A model generated the notes under the pieces. It was not told the origin of the DNA, searched no databases, and worked only from the letters and a program-made list of their open reading frames with translations. The position numbers and the translations under genes were made by a program. 64,000 bases of DNA from CAWHBO01 sp963827735 (lineage in GTDB: Bacteria > Patescibacteriota > Patescibacteriia > Patescibacteriales > UBA12075). The stretch lies in NCBI GenBank assembly GCA_963827735.1, contig CAWHBO010000002.1, forward strand, positions 110,227-174,226. Direction: 5' to 3'. The number at the start of each line of letters is the position of its first letter. The stretch's first letter is position 1. Positions 26,769 through 35,339 of this stretch are shown here, piece by piece.

Positions 26769-26797
26769 AATCTATCAAAAATTTTCAATAATGTCAA
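26769..26797 (-). promoter_or_regulatory. Predicted guaB promoter
   Basis: On the minus strand a perfect -35 TTGACA (26797-26792) is followed after 17 bp by TAGATT (26774-26769). The start is predicted near 26762, giving a leader of ~105 nt. Confidence 0.6.
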
Positions 26798-26803
26798 TCC
26801 TTC

Positions 26804-26832
26804 TTGACCAAAACGCAAAAATCTGATTAAAT
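26804..26832 (+). promoter_or_regulatory. Predicted promoter of the RND efflux operon
   Basis: TTGACC (26804-26809), 17 bp, TTAAAT (26827-26832), pointing to a start about 26839 and a ~28-nt leader without Shine-Dalgarno sequence. Its -35 lies 7 bp from the -35 of the guaB promoter, so the two divergent promoters are back to back. Confidence 0.45.
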
Positions 26833-26866
26833 AGACAAATGTTTAAAAAAATAATAAATCATATTT

Positions 26867-28684
26867 ATGAATAAGTTTACCAATGCTCTTGCGAGCATTT
26901 TTGTTAAGTCAAAAAGTGAAAAAATTAAATCTTTGCTTAAAAAGCCGATCAGCCGTTGGTCTATTGCCATTTTTTTACTAATAATAGCAATTATTTCAGG
27001 TTTTATCTGGTTTAAAACTCATCAAAAATTGAATGAAAACACAGCGGAATCAAAAGTTAACGAAGTGAGAGTTTTGGCCGCGGAACAAAACGGACAGAAC
27101 AATTCATCCATTGAAGCTATCGGCCAAATTAAAGCAAAAACCAAAATTGATGTGGTCGCGATGGCTGGCGGAACTCTGAAAAACATCTTTTTTCAAGTCG
27201 GCAATGAAGTTAAGGCTAATCAGGTTTTGGCAAACATTGTGAGCCCGGAAACCGCCATCAATCTTCTCAATTCAGAAACAAATTATGCCAGCCAAAGAAG
27301 CAATCTGGCCGCCACTTTGATCATTGCCGATCAGACAAACCGACAAGCGGAATTGGGCTTGCAGGCGGCGGAAGAAACCGTGCGCACCGCGGAAATCGGA
27401 TTAAAAAACGCTCAGGAAAACCTGACAAATGCCGGCGCCTTGCGCGAGCAAAGCATTGTTGACACAAAAAATAATTCTATCATTTCATACAACACATTTC
27501 TAAACACGATTGACCATGCTTTAGATCAAACCAATCTTCTCATTGATATCGATGATGAATATTCCAATGATTACTTGGATAGAGTCCTGGGAGTAAAAAA
27601 TCTTAACAGCTTAGCTGCCGCCAAATCAAGTTATGCCGCAGCCAGGGATGCATACGATGATTTAGCTTCAACTAACGTTGATACCGCGAACATTTTTTCA
27701 TCTATGGCAAAAATGTCAGAGGGCCTCAGAAAAACCAAAAAATTGTCAGATGATATCATCATCCTTTTGGATGATTCAACGACCAGCGGCGATTTTACGG
27801 AAACAGATTTATACACGCAAAAAAATGCATATTTAGCTTTAAGAAGCGGGATCATTTCGGCGTTATCCGGATCTGAAAACGCTTATCAAGCTTTGGCAAA
27901 TCTGAATTTGGTAAAAAATCAAGAAATTGACGCTTTGGAAAATGCGGTGGCCGCATCTGAAAAACAACTGGCAATGGCGCTGACCAATCTTAAAAGCGCG
28001 CAAAATTCTCTTCTGATCACAAAAAACAACACCGGCATCCAAGAAACCAGCGCCGAAACCGCGGTTTCAAGCGCTGGCGCGCAATTGAATTTGATGCGGA
28101 CAACTGCCGGCGATCTGAATGTTAAAGCGCCAATCAAAGGTGTTATCACCGGTAAGTACGCGGAAATCGGCGCAGAAATCATGCCGGGAACGCGCATCGC
28201 GGAGTTATCCCAAATTGATATGGTAACGATTGAAATTGAAGTGACAGGAGAAGACGCCTCCCGGATCAATTCCGGCCAAACTGCTATCATTGATCAGAAA
28301 AATAAAAATTTAATCGGAACCATCAGCCGGATTTATCCGACCGCAGACCCGATAAACAAAAAAGTGAAGGTAGAAATTATTTTTGATAACATTAACCATG
28401 ATTTGATTCCGGAATCATATGCCGAAATCGTAATTCCGACTGATAACCAATCAAAAGAAAACACCGATAAGCTATTTCTACCTTTAAGCGCAGTAACCAT
28501 CACCAGTAATGGAAACTATGTTTTTATCGCTGTTGATTCTGCGGCCAAACAAACGGCGGTGGAGCTTGGGGAGGTGGACGGCGAAAGCGTTGAGATCAAA
28601 TCAGGATTGCATGAAAATGATCTGGTGATCATTGACGGCAACAAACAGCTGAAAGACGGCGATCAGATAAAAATCATCAAATAA
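26867..28684 (+). CDS. RND efflux adaptor (HlyD/MFP family membrane fusion protein)
   Basis: 605 aa, long for the family (350-450 aa). One N-terminal membrane anchor (about residues 30-50, 'SIAIFLLIIAIISGFIWF') precedes a lipoyl-like hairpin ('KTKIDVVAMAGGTLKNIFFQVGNEV'). A very long Ala/Gln/Asn-rich coiled coil (about 130-400) follows. The second lipoyl half is 'INAPIKGVITG'-like ('LNVKAPIKGVITGKYAEIGA'), then a beta-barrel ('NSGQTAIIDQKN') and membrane-proximal domain. The adaptor would transmit pump action across the envelope. The pump gene follows after 7 bp. The extended coiled coil is the unusual part. Confidence 0.88.
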   Translation: MNKFTNALASIFVKSKSEKIKSLLKKPISRWSIAIFLLIIAIISGFIWFKTHQKLNENTAESKVNEVRVLAAEQNGQNNSSIEAIGQIKAKTKIDVVAMAGGTLKNIFFQVGNEVKANQVLANIVSPETAINLLNSETNYASQRSNLAATLIIADQTNRQAELGLQAAEETVRTAEIGLKNAQENLTNAGALREQSIVDTKNNSIISYNTFLNTIDHALDQTNLLIDIDDEYSNDYLDRVLGVKNLNSLAAAKSSYAAARDAYDDLASTNVDTANIFSSMAKMSEGLRKTKKLSDDIIILLDDSTTSGDFTETDLYTQKNAYLALRSGIISALSGSENAYQALANLNLVKNQEIDALENAVAASEKQLAMALTNLKSAQNSLLITKNNTGIQETSAETAVSSAGAQLNLMRTTAGDLNVKAPIKGVITGKYAEIGAEIMPGTRIAELSQIDMVTIEIEVTGEDASRINSGQTAIIDQKNKNLIGTISRIYPTADPINKKVKVEIIFDNINHDLIPESYAEIVIPTDNQSKENTDKLFLPLSAVTITSNGNYVFIAVDSAAKQTAVELGEVDGESVEIKSGLHENDLVIIDGNKQLKDGDQIKIIK

Positions 28685-28691
28685 CAAACAT

Positions 28692-31600
28692 ATGCCAAAC
28701 CATGAACAAAAACAGAGCGAATCTCTTTCGTCGGATTATAAATATCTGGAAACATTGGATTTTAAGCCGGAACTCAGAAAAACGTGGCTGAATTTTTTTG
28801 TTTCCAATTTCCGCGTAGTGGTACTCTTGATCATCATATTGACCGCCTGGGGCGTCTATTCTTTTACAAAACTGCCACTGGAATCAGACCCGGAAGTCAA
28901 AATCCCGATCGCGGTGGTAGCCACCGTATATCCGGGAGCGTCGCCTTCTGACATTGAAGAGCTGGTGACAAAAAAAATTGAAACCGCCATTGCCGGCATG
29001 AAAGACATTGACTCAATCACTTCAAATTCCGCCAATTCAGTTTCTTCGGTTACAGTTGAATTTGATGCCAAGGCTGACTTGGATGATTCCTTTCGCAAAT
29101 TGCGCGACCGGATCAACAATGCCAAAAAAGAATTGCCTGAAGATGCGAACGAGCCGCTGGTAAATGAAATTTCCGTCGATGACAGTCCGATTTTTACCAT
29201 TTCGCTTTCCGGAATTGAAGACGGTTTCGCCCTGCGCCAGTCTGCCGAAGATATCAAAGACGAATTGGAAAAAATCTCCGGGGTGCGCGAAGTGATAATT
29301 TCCGGCGGCGATGAACGGGAATTTGAAATCGCTTATGACCCGCAGAAATTGTCGTTTTACAATTTGTCTCCCAACTCAGCGAATCAGGCCGTAGCCGGCT
29401 TGAATTTGGCGGTGCCGGCCGGAACTTTTGAAGGCGAAAAATATTCTTTTCCCGTCCGGACTGACGCCAGATTTTTTGAAACTGATAATTTAAAACACGC
29501 GCCCGTCGCTCATACGGAAGATGGCGCCATCATTTATCTTGGTGATGTGGCTGAAATCAATGAAAAAGCGATCAAAAAAACCGTGTTATCGCGTTTTTCC
29601 GCCCAAGGCCAAACGCCGCAAAACAATTTGACCATCCAGATTATCAAAAAAACCGGCGGCTCAATCGTGGCCACTGCGGATTTGGCTGAAGAAAAAATCA
29701 AAGAAATGATAGCAAGCATGCCGTCCGGACTTAAATATGATATCAGCTTAAACAGCGCGGAAATGATCAAAAGTGATTTTGAACGCCTGCGCCATGATTT
29801 TTTCCTGACCGTAATTCTGGTTTTTTTGGTGCTGTTCCTGATTGTCGGACTTAAAGAAGCGTTCGTGGCCGGCTTGGCCGTCCCGTTGACATTTTTCGCC
29901 ACCTTTGGCGTGATGCTGATGATTGGCATCAGTTTGAATTTTTTGTCAATGTTCTCGCTGATTTTGGCTCTCGGACTTTTGGTGGACGACGCGATTGTCG
30001 TGGTCAGCGCGACTAAGCAGTATTTACGGACCGGAAAATTCACTCCGGAAGAAGCGGTGCTTTTGGTGCTGAATGATTTCAAAGTGGTTTTAACCACAAC
30101 CACCTTGACGACAGTTTGGGCGTTTTTACCATTGTTATCATCATCCGGCATCATGGGCGAATACCTGAAGTCAATCCCAATCACTGTTTCTGTTACTTTA
30201 ATCTCATCTTTGATAATTGCTCTTATCATCAACCATCCTTTGGCGGCGGTCTTAGAACGTTTGCGTCTGACCAAAAAAATGCTTTTGGCGTTAACTGGCG
30301 TATTATTGATACTGGTCATCATCTTTGTTTTGCAAAAAACTTGGTTGGGCCTGAGCCTGAGTCTGGTGATTCTAATCGCTTTGATAAAAATGAGACAATG
30401 GTATAAAAAATCCGGCAAAACCAAATTGGAAGCCAATTTGGAATTGTCAGAAAAAGAATGGCGGGATGATGATTTGATCAAAAAAAAATTGCGCGACCAA
30501 AACAGCCATGTAAACGGCGATTTTATGAATCGCCTGATCCATGGGATTGTCCGTTTTGACAAGGTCTTGCCATACTATGAGAAATATTTAAACATGGTTT
30601 TAGCGACCAAAAAATCGCGCCGCCGTATCATCTTGTCGGTTGCTATCGCTTTTATCATCGCAATCGCCCTGCCAATCAGCGGCATCGTGGAATCGGTATT
30701 TTTTCCGGAATCGGATTACGACTATCTCTGGGTGGACATTGAAGCGCCTTCAGGAATGAATCTGAGCGAAACCGATAAAATCGTCAGAGAGGTTGAGGAA
30801 AAATTGCTGGCTTACCCGGAAATAATCAATTTTTCCACCTTGGTCGGTTCGGGCGGAACGAATGATTTCGGCGGCAGTTCCGTCAGTTCGCCTTCAAATA
30901 AAGCTTCAATTACCATCAAGCTAAAACCCAAACAGGAACGCGACCAAAAATCTTTTATCATCGGGGAACGGTTAAGAGCTGACTTAAAAAATATCAAAGG
31001 CGCCATCGTAACAGTTGACTCGCTGACCGCCGGTCCGCCATCCGGTTCCGCTTTTGAGGCGCAAATCTCAGGAGAAGATCTGACGATTTTAAACAAAATT
31101 GCCGATGACATGAAAGCTTTGCTAAAAAACATTGACGGCGCCATTAACATTGATATATCACTCAATGACTCTCCGGCTGATTATACCTTCTTGCTTGATC
31201 CGGCGCGCTTGGAACTCTACAATCTGAACGCCGCTTATGTCGGTTCAATCATGCGGATGGCGATTTCCGGCGCGGAAGTGACAACAATTTTAAAAGACGG
31301 CAAGGAAATAAAAGTGATGGCTCGTTTTGATGAAAGCAAAATTCCGACTCTGGAAACCGTCCAAAACATCCAAATCGCAAATCTGCGCGGCCAATCGGTC
31401 TATCTGAGAGATGTTGCAAGCATTGAATTGAAGCCGTCGGTGGAAAGCATCTTGCGCGTTGACCAAGAACGAACCGTTGTTTTGTCAGCAGACGCGGCCG
31501 CTGGAGCTAATCCGAAAAAAATCGTAAAAGAATTTCAAAATAAAGTTAAAAAGGATTATATGATGCCTAACGGCTACAAATTGGACTTCGGCGGTCAAAA

Positions 31601-32108
31601 TGAAACCAACTCTGATTCTGTCACTTCAATTTTGCGTGCCATGGTCATCGCTGCGCTCTTAATCGTTTCAACTCTAATCGTCCAATTCAATTCGTTCAAA
31701 AAAGCCCTGATCGTCTTGATGACCATTCCCCTGGCTTTGATCGGAGTATTCGCCGGACTCGCAATCATGCGCATCAGCCTGTCTTTCCCGGGACTCATCG
31801 GTATCGTGGCTTTGTTCGGAATCGTCGTAAAAAATGCGATTATCTTGGTTGACAAGATTAATTTGAATATCAAAAGCGGAATTCCATTTAAAGATTCAAT
31901 CATTGATGCCGGCAAATCTCGTCTGGAAGCGATTGTGATCACTTCCATCTGTACCATCATCGGCATTATCCCAATCACCCTTTCCGATGAGACTTGGATG
32001 GCCTTGGGCGGCGCCATCATCGCCGGCCTGATGCTTTCGTCATTCTTAACGCTGTTCGTGATTCCGACTTTGTATATGATGTTGATTGATGAGAAAGAAC
32101 GGTTTTAA
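28692..32108 (+). CDS. RND-family efflux transporter permease
   Basis: 1138 aa, AcrB/HAE1-like. TM1 lies near residues 35-55; the large porter domains flank TM2-6. TM4 holds the proton-relay pair in 'LGLLVDDAIVVV', and TM10 the matching Lys in 'GIVVKNAIILVDKI', so proton-driven transport is likely. After TM6 come two additional hydrophobic segments (about residues 528-567) and a ~75-residue charged cytoplasmic linker before TM7, which ordinary 12-TM RND pumps lack. The N-terminal ~35 residues are an extra soluble tail. No outer-membrane channel gene is nearby, as expected for a cell without a classical outer membrane. Substrate unknown. Confidence 0.93.
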   Translation: MPNHEQKQSESLSSDYKYLETLDFKPELRKTWLNFFVSNFRVVVLLIIILTAWGVYSFTKLPLESDPEVKIPIAVVATVYPGASPSDIEELVTKKIETAIAGMKDIDSITSNSANSVSSVTVEFDAKADLDDSFRKLRDRINNAKKELPEDANEPLVNEISVDDSPIFTISLSGIEDGFALRQSAEDIKDELEKISGVREVIISGGDEREFEIAYDPQKLSFYNLSPNSANQAVAGLNLAVPAGTFEGEKYSFPVRTDARFFETDNLKHAPVAHTEDGAIIYLGDVAEINEKAIKKTVLSRFSAQGQTPQNNLTIQIIKKTGGSIVATADLAEEKIKEMIASMPSGLKYDISLNSAEMIKSDFERLRHDFFLTVILVFLVLFLIVGLKEAFVAGLAVPLTFFATFGVMLMIGISLNFLSMFSLILALGLLVDDAIVVVSATKQYLRTGKFTPEEAVLLVLNDFKVVLTTTTLTTVWAFLPLLSSSGIMGEYLKSIPITVSVTLISSLIIALIINHPLAAVLERLRLTKKMLLALTGVLLILVIIFVLQKTWLGLSLSLVILIALIKMRQWYKKSGKTKLEANLELSEKEWRDDDLIKKKLRDQNSHVNGDFMNRLIHGIVRFDKVLPYYEKYLNMVLATKKSRRRIILSVAIAFIIAIALPISGIVESVFFPESDYDYLWVDIEAPSGMNLSETDKIVREVEEKLLAYPEIINFSTLVGSGGTNDFGGSSVSSPSNKASITIKLKPKQERDQKSFIIGERLRADLKNIKGAIVTVDSLTAGPPSGSAFEAQISGEDLTILNKIADDMKALLKNIDGAINIDISLNDSPADYTFLLDPARLELYNLNAAYVGSIMRMAISGAEVTTILKDGKEIKVMARFDESKIPTLETVQNIQIANLRGQSVYLRDVASIELKPSVESILRVDQERTVVLSADAAAGANPKKIVKEFQNKVKKDYMMPNGYKLDFGGQNETNSDSVTSILRAMVIAALLIVSTLIVQFNSFKKALIVLMTIPLALIGVFAGLAIMRISLSFPGLIGIVALFGIVVKNAIILVDKINLNIKSGIPFKDSIIDAGKSRLEAIVITSICTIIGIIPITLSDETWMALGGAIIAGLMLSSFLTLFVIPTLYMMLIDEKERF

Positions 32109-32121
32109 CTCAAATTTATAT

Positions 32122-32151
32122 AAAAAAACAAACCTCAAGGTTTGTTTTTTT
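32122..32151. terminator. Bidirectional terminator between the RND pump and the bactofilin-like gene
   Basis: A symmetrical stem, AAAAAACAAACC/GGTTTGTTTTTT with a TCAA loop (32123-32150), gives a U-tract in either direction and serves both convergent genes. Confidence 0.9.
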
Positions 32152-32160
32152 ATAAAGTCT

Positions 32161-33321
32161 TTACTTGCTTAAATCATAACTTTTCTTCAGACACAAGACA
32201 ACCGCGCCTGCGCCCCAGAACATAGCGATCATTGACGCGAACCAACCGATGATCGGGATATAAAAGACAATCCAACAAAGAACAATGCCAATCGCAACGA
32301 TCCAAGCAACCGAATCTTTCTTTGCGGTCCAGTATTTGTTGACCAATAACTTACCGATAGCAACGCCTGCCACCACTTTGGAAACCATCATCAGGATAAG
32401 CCAAGACCAGATCGTCATCAATGTCAGCCGGAAACCGATGATCGTGATCGCCAACAGAATGGCTACGATCGGCGCCATGATTGTCAAAATCGCACCCCAT
32501 CCGACTGTCGGCCAAAATTTAACTGTCATAGTTTCAACCATATCAAACATCGGCTTTTTCCAAATTTTCATAAGGACATAAGCCAAGACCAAAGCAGAAA
32601 GTGCGGCTATCAAAAACATCCCAAAACACCAAAAACCATCCGTCTGCTTGCGTTTCGGCACCGGAGGGAAATTATGGGTCACTTTTCCTTTTACCTGAGC
32701 CTTGGCAGAAACAGACGCGTCAATCTTGCTGGTGTACACGAGTGTTCCTCCCAAAACTGCCGAGTCCAGCACGGAAAGTTCTATCATGTCTTTTGATTTG
32801 TTATTCCCGAGGTAAAGAAGCGTATCCTTGCCGATGTTTCCTCCCAAAACAAAATTCGCGCCTGCCCCCATGAGCGATCGTCCGATGTTGCCGCTCATGT
32901 TCGCATTAGCGGCCGCCACCATGGCATCCCATCCGACACTAGCTTCTGTTGCCAGATTAACATTCGCTCCGGCAAGTGTCAGCCCCCTGGCGATCTTTCC
33001 CCCGATCTCAATGTTGCTGCCTGCGATCCTGACGCTTCCTCCAATGCTTCCTCCGACTGAGATCGTCTGCCCGGCGCAAATCACGTCGCCGTCAACGATG
33101 CCGTTTATGTTTATCGCTTGTCCGGCGCAAAACACATCGCCGGTCACATGCCCGTCCACAATCACATTTGTCCCGGCGGCATAGAGATTACCCTCAATTG
33201 TCTGATCTTTCGCCACGTTGACCGCGCTGCCATGCTGAACGGAAAAAGCTTGAACAGCCGCCGCGGGTACTGCCAGCAAAAAAACAAACAGCAACAACAC
33301 TTTTAACTTGTACAATTTCAT
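32161..33321 (-). CDS. Exported bactofilin-like (polymer-forming) membrane protein
   Basis: 386 aa. Signal peptide (residues 1-25, 'LLLFVFLLAVPAAAVQAFS') is followed by about 190 residues of short beta-helix repeats such as 'GTNVIVDGHVTGDVFCAGQ' and 'INGIVDGDVICAGQTISVGG', the pattern of bactofilins/polymer-forming domains. Four or five transmembrane helices then follow (about 230-380). Classical bactofilins are cytoplasmic polymers; here a signal peptide puts the beta-helix outside, anchored by the C-terminal membrane domain. Function is inferred to be envelope or surface scaffolding. Confidence 0.82.
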   Translation of the reverse strand: MKLYKLKVLLLFVFLLAVPAAAVQAFSVQHGSAVNVAKDQTIEGNLYAAGTNVIVDGHVTGDVFCAGQAININGIVDGDVICAGQTISVGGSIGGSVRIAGSNIEIGGKIARGLTLAGANVNLATEASVGWDAMVAAANANMSGNIGRSLMGAGANFVLGGNIGKDTLLYLGNNKSKDMIELSVLDSAVLGGTLVYTSKIDASVSAKAQVKGKVTHNFPPVPKRKQTDGFWCFGMFLIAALSALVLAYVLMKIWKKPMFDMVETMTVKFWPTVGWGAILTIMAPIVAILLAITIIGFRLTLMTIWSWLILMMVSKVVAGVAIGKLLVNKYWTAKKDSVAWIVAIGIVLCWIVFYIPIIGWFASMIAMFWGAGAVVLCLKKSYDLSK

Positions 33322-33350
33322 ACGTTTATGATTAATATTTAGCTACCTTT

Positions 33351-33379
33351 AGCATACCACTTTATCAATGTTTCGTGAA
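33351..33379 (-). promoter_or_regulatory. Predicted promoter of the bactofilin-like gene
   Basis: On the minus strand TTCACG (33379-33374), 17 bp, TATGCT (33356-33351). The predicted leader is about 23 nt. Both boxes match the consensus at four of six positions. Confidence 0.35.
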
Positions 33380-33416
33380 GTTTTGAAGAATATTTAAAAA
33401 AATCATGAATATGCTG

Positions 33417-33422
33417 TATAAT
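33417..33422 (+). promoter_or_regulatory. Perfect -10 box (TATAAT) before the secreted repeat protein
   Basis: TATAAT lies 19 bp upstream of ATG 33441, predicting a short ~12-nt leader. No convincing -35 is seen. Because it lies inside the longer frame that opens at ATG 33405, it favours 33441 as the true start. Confidence 0.45.
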
Positions 33423-33440
33423 GACAATGAAAGAATCTTT

Positions 33441-34454
33441 ATGAATATAAAAAAAATCACAATTATTTTTTTGTTGTCAGTATTGCTCATTCCTTCGCTG
33501 GGATATGCGCAATCACAGATAGATAGACCCGGTAACGCCACTGCCATAAGGAGCGGCGATACGGCTAGCTTGTTTTGGAAAAATCCGGCCACAACCGCTT
33601 TTTCTTCAACCATTCTATTCAGATCCGCAATATTTATTGATGACTTTTTTACGTACGAAGCGGTGGAAGGGATATGCGATAAATTATACGATGGAAAAAA
33701 AGAAAGCTACTTTGATACCGAATTGGCAGTCAATCTGCCTTATTACTATATCCTTTTTACCCGCGATAAGCTGGGAAGCATATCCAAAGCGCTCGTGCTT
33801 GAGGCAAAAGAGGATGATAAAGCCGCAAGCCAAGAAAAAAAAGCCACGACCACCGTCAATTCTCTGGCCGGCGCCTCATCAGATATCGTCGCGAAAGTTT
33901 CATTTAACGAAGCCGGCCTTGTTTATAATTACAACAAACCTGAAAATACGGAATTCCTGGAAAACACAAAACGGCTCTCTCTCTTTATCATCGCCAGATC
34001 GCCGCAAGCTTTAAGCCAGACAGACAAGAACTCCATCTCTTATTTCATTGAAGACGGAACACCAACCACCATCGTGCTCGGTTCCGGCGAACGAGCCGGG
34101 GTTCTCAATTCTTATCTCTCGGTCTACGACAAACTGCCGAAAAATATCCTGGAATGGCAGGATATCATCAAGATTGCGAACGGCCGCTGGCCGGATGAAA
34201 GAAGCTTGTCCTCGGAGGAAAAAGCCTCGGACGTCTTCTTCAGCGCCATCTATGAAAGAAAGCCGGATATGAACAACCCCAATGATAACGCGGCGGTAAC
34301 AGTTATCGCTTACGGCCTTCGTCCAGCAGATAGAAACCTGGACAGTGAAAAAAAAGCGATTGAAATCTATCGCGCAATTTTTGATAAAAGCCCCACTGAA
34401 GCTACAGATTGGGATCTGGTCAGAGCAATCGCTTATTCGGGAGCGACCAGATGA
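33441..34454 (+). CDS. Secreted protein with fibronectin-like and C-terminal repeat domains
   Basis: 337 aa from ATG 33441. It has a clear signal peptide ('ITIIFLLSVLLIPSLGYAQS', cleavage after YAQ or similar). A fibronectin-type-III-like domain ('GDTASLFWKNPATTAFSSTI') follows. The C-terminus has two related ~50-residue helical repeats, one near 'EWQDIIKIANGRWPDERSL' and one ending 'DWDLVRAIAYSGATR'; between them is 'VTVIAYGLRPADRNLDSE'. I associate the last motif with secreted CPR proteins but know no function. Probably anchored or bound at the surface. Monocistronic, terminated by a hairpin 27 bp downstream. Confidence 0.75.
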   Translation: MNIKKITIIFLLSVLLIPSLGYAQSQIDRPGNATAIRSGDTASLFWKNPATTAFSSTILFRSAIFIDDFFTYEAVEGICDKLYDGKKESYFDTELAVNLPYYYILFTRDKLGSISKALVLEAKEDDKAASQEKKATTTVNSLAGASSDIVAKVSFNEAGLVYNYNKPENTEFLENTKRLSLFIIARSPQALSQTDKNSISYFIEDGTPTTIVLGSGERAGVLNSYLSVYDKLPKNILEWQDIIKIANGRWPDERSLSSEEKASDVFFSAIYERKPDMNNPNDNAAVTVIAYGLRPADRNLDSEKKAIEIYRAIFDKSPTEATDWDLVRAIAYSGATR

Positions 34455-34479
34455 TTTAAAACATTAGGTTTTTTTAAAT

Positions 34480-34510
34480 AAAAAGAGCGCATTAACAGCG
34501 TTCTTTTTTG
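34480..34510 (+). terminator. Intrinsic terminator of the secreted repeat protein gene
   Basis: Stem AAAAGAGCGC/GCGTTCTTTT (one G-U pair, 7-nt loop) at 34481-34507, followed by further T residues. Confidence 0.8.
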
Positions 34511-34544
34511 TTTGCCAAAATAACTTAGGGCATGATGTCAGAAT

Positions 34545-34757
34545 TTATTTCGACACTTCTCTTTTCTTTTTTCCAAAGACAAAAATATACAGGATTTCCA
34601 GAATGGCCATCGTGTTTATCACAAGCAAAATGATAAACCATTTTTTGTCGCCATTCTTTGCCGCTTTCCATAAAGCAACGCCCTTCCACGGCAATACCCA
34701 TAAAGCAATCACAGCGATAATCCAAGGATTATCGATAAAAATTTGTTCTAAGCCCAT
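34545..34757 (-). CDS. DUF5652-like small membrane protein
   Basis: 70 aa with two transmembrane helices ('PWIIAVIALWVLPWKGVALW' and 'WFIILLVINTMAILEILYIF') joined by a short basic loop 'KAAKNGDKK', ending in a charged tail. The arrangement fits DUF5652 (PLDc_N-like two-helix proteins), frequent in CPR genomes. Function unknown. It is separated by 22 bp from the upstream 173-aa membrane gene. Confidence 0.75.
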   Translation of the reverse strand: MGLEQIFIDNPWIIAVIALWVLPWKGVALWKAAKNGDKKWFIILLVINTMAILEILYIFVFGKKKREVSK

Positions 34758-34779
34758 ACTTTTAAACTTAAATATCTAT

Positions 34780-35301
34780 TTATATTCCTATTAATTTGCT
34801 CAACTTTGATGCGTGTGGCACTCCATGATCAATTAATATTTTTAGAAAGGCATCGGCCTGCTCTCTGTCAACTTCTAAATTAAGCCAAGAATTAAAAAAT
34901 TTTCTCTTAATCTTTATTCTAAAAATTTGTGTTGACGCATATTTATATGGATTAACCGGATCAATCAAGCGTGTTGACCCGAACCTCTCGGACTGGGACT
35001 CACCCAACAAATGAAATTTTTTAAAATTACTCAAAAGAAAATTTTTATTATTCACTCTTAACCTGAAATCATCGACTTCAAAAGTTGAGAAAGATTTCTG
35101 CTTGTGCAAAAAAATTATTGTTGCGATAATAAATGCCCCTAAGAAGATTAGGCCCATACCAAGATCAATAGAAAATTTACCTTCCTCATTAAAAAATACC
35201 ACGCCAAAAACAAGTGCGGCAATAAAGCTGATAAACACTAAATTTATGAACTTACGATTTTTTAAAAAACTTTTTTTATTATGGCTTAACTCGAAATGCA
35301 T
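34780..35301 (-). CDS. Membrane protein with two helices and a PH-like domain
   Basis: 173 aa. Two hydrophobic helices ('FINLVFISFIAALVFGVVFF', 'LGMGLIFLGAFIIATIIFL') are followed by a ~110-residue mostly beta domain ('FSTFEVDDFRLRVNNKNFLL', 'IFRIKIKRKFFNSWLNLEV') and a final helix ('EQADAFLKILIDHGV'). The layout resembles bacterial PH-domain membrane proteins; I cannot confirm the family. Likely cytoplasmic-facing beta domain. It is followed by the DUF5652 gene. Confidence 0.6.
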   Translation of the reverse strand: MHFELSHNKKSFLKNRKFINLVFISFIAALVFGVVFFNEEGKFSIDLGMGLIFLGAFIIATIIFLHKQKSFSTFEVDDFRLRVNNKNFLLSNFKKFHLLGESQSERFGSTRLIDPVNPYKYASTQIFRIKIKRKFFNSWLNLEVDREQADAFLKILIDHGVPHASKLSKLIGI

Positions 35302-35339
35302 ACTTTATAATTATAATTTAGGATACCTAAGGCTATGCC

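Noticed and set aside
29534..30562. Long open frame (342 codons) on the minus strand inside the RND pump gene
   Set aside because: It is antisense to a gene with intact family motifs, contains basic low-complexity sequence and no domain. It is a shadow of codon bias.
33405..33440. Start ATG 33405 for the secreted repeat protein
   Set aside because: A perfect TATAAT lies inside the extra codons, and only the ATG at 33441 begins with a proper signal peptide.
34525..34725. A second frame in the DUF5652 region
   Set aside because: It overlaps a clear two-helix membrane protein in another frame and has no family features.
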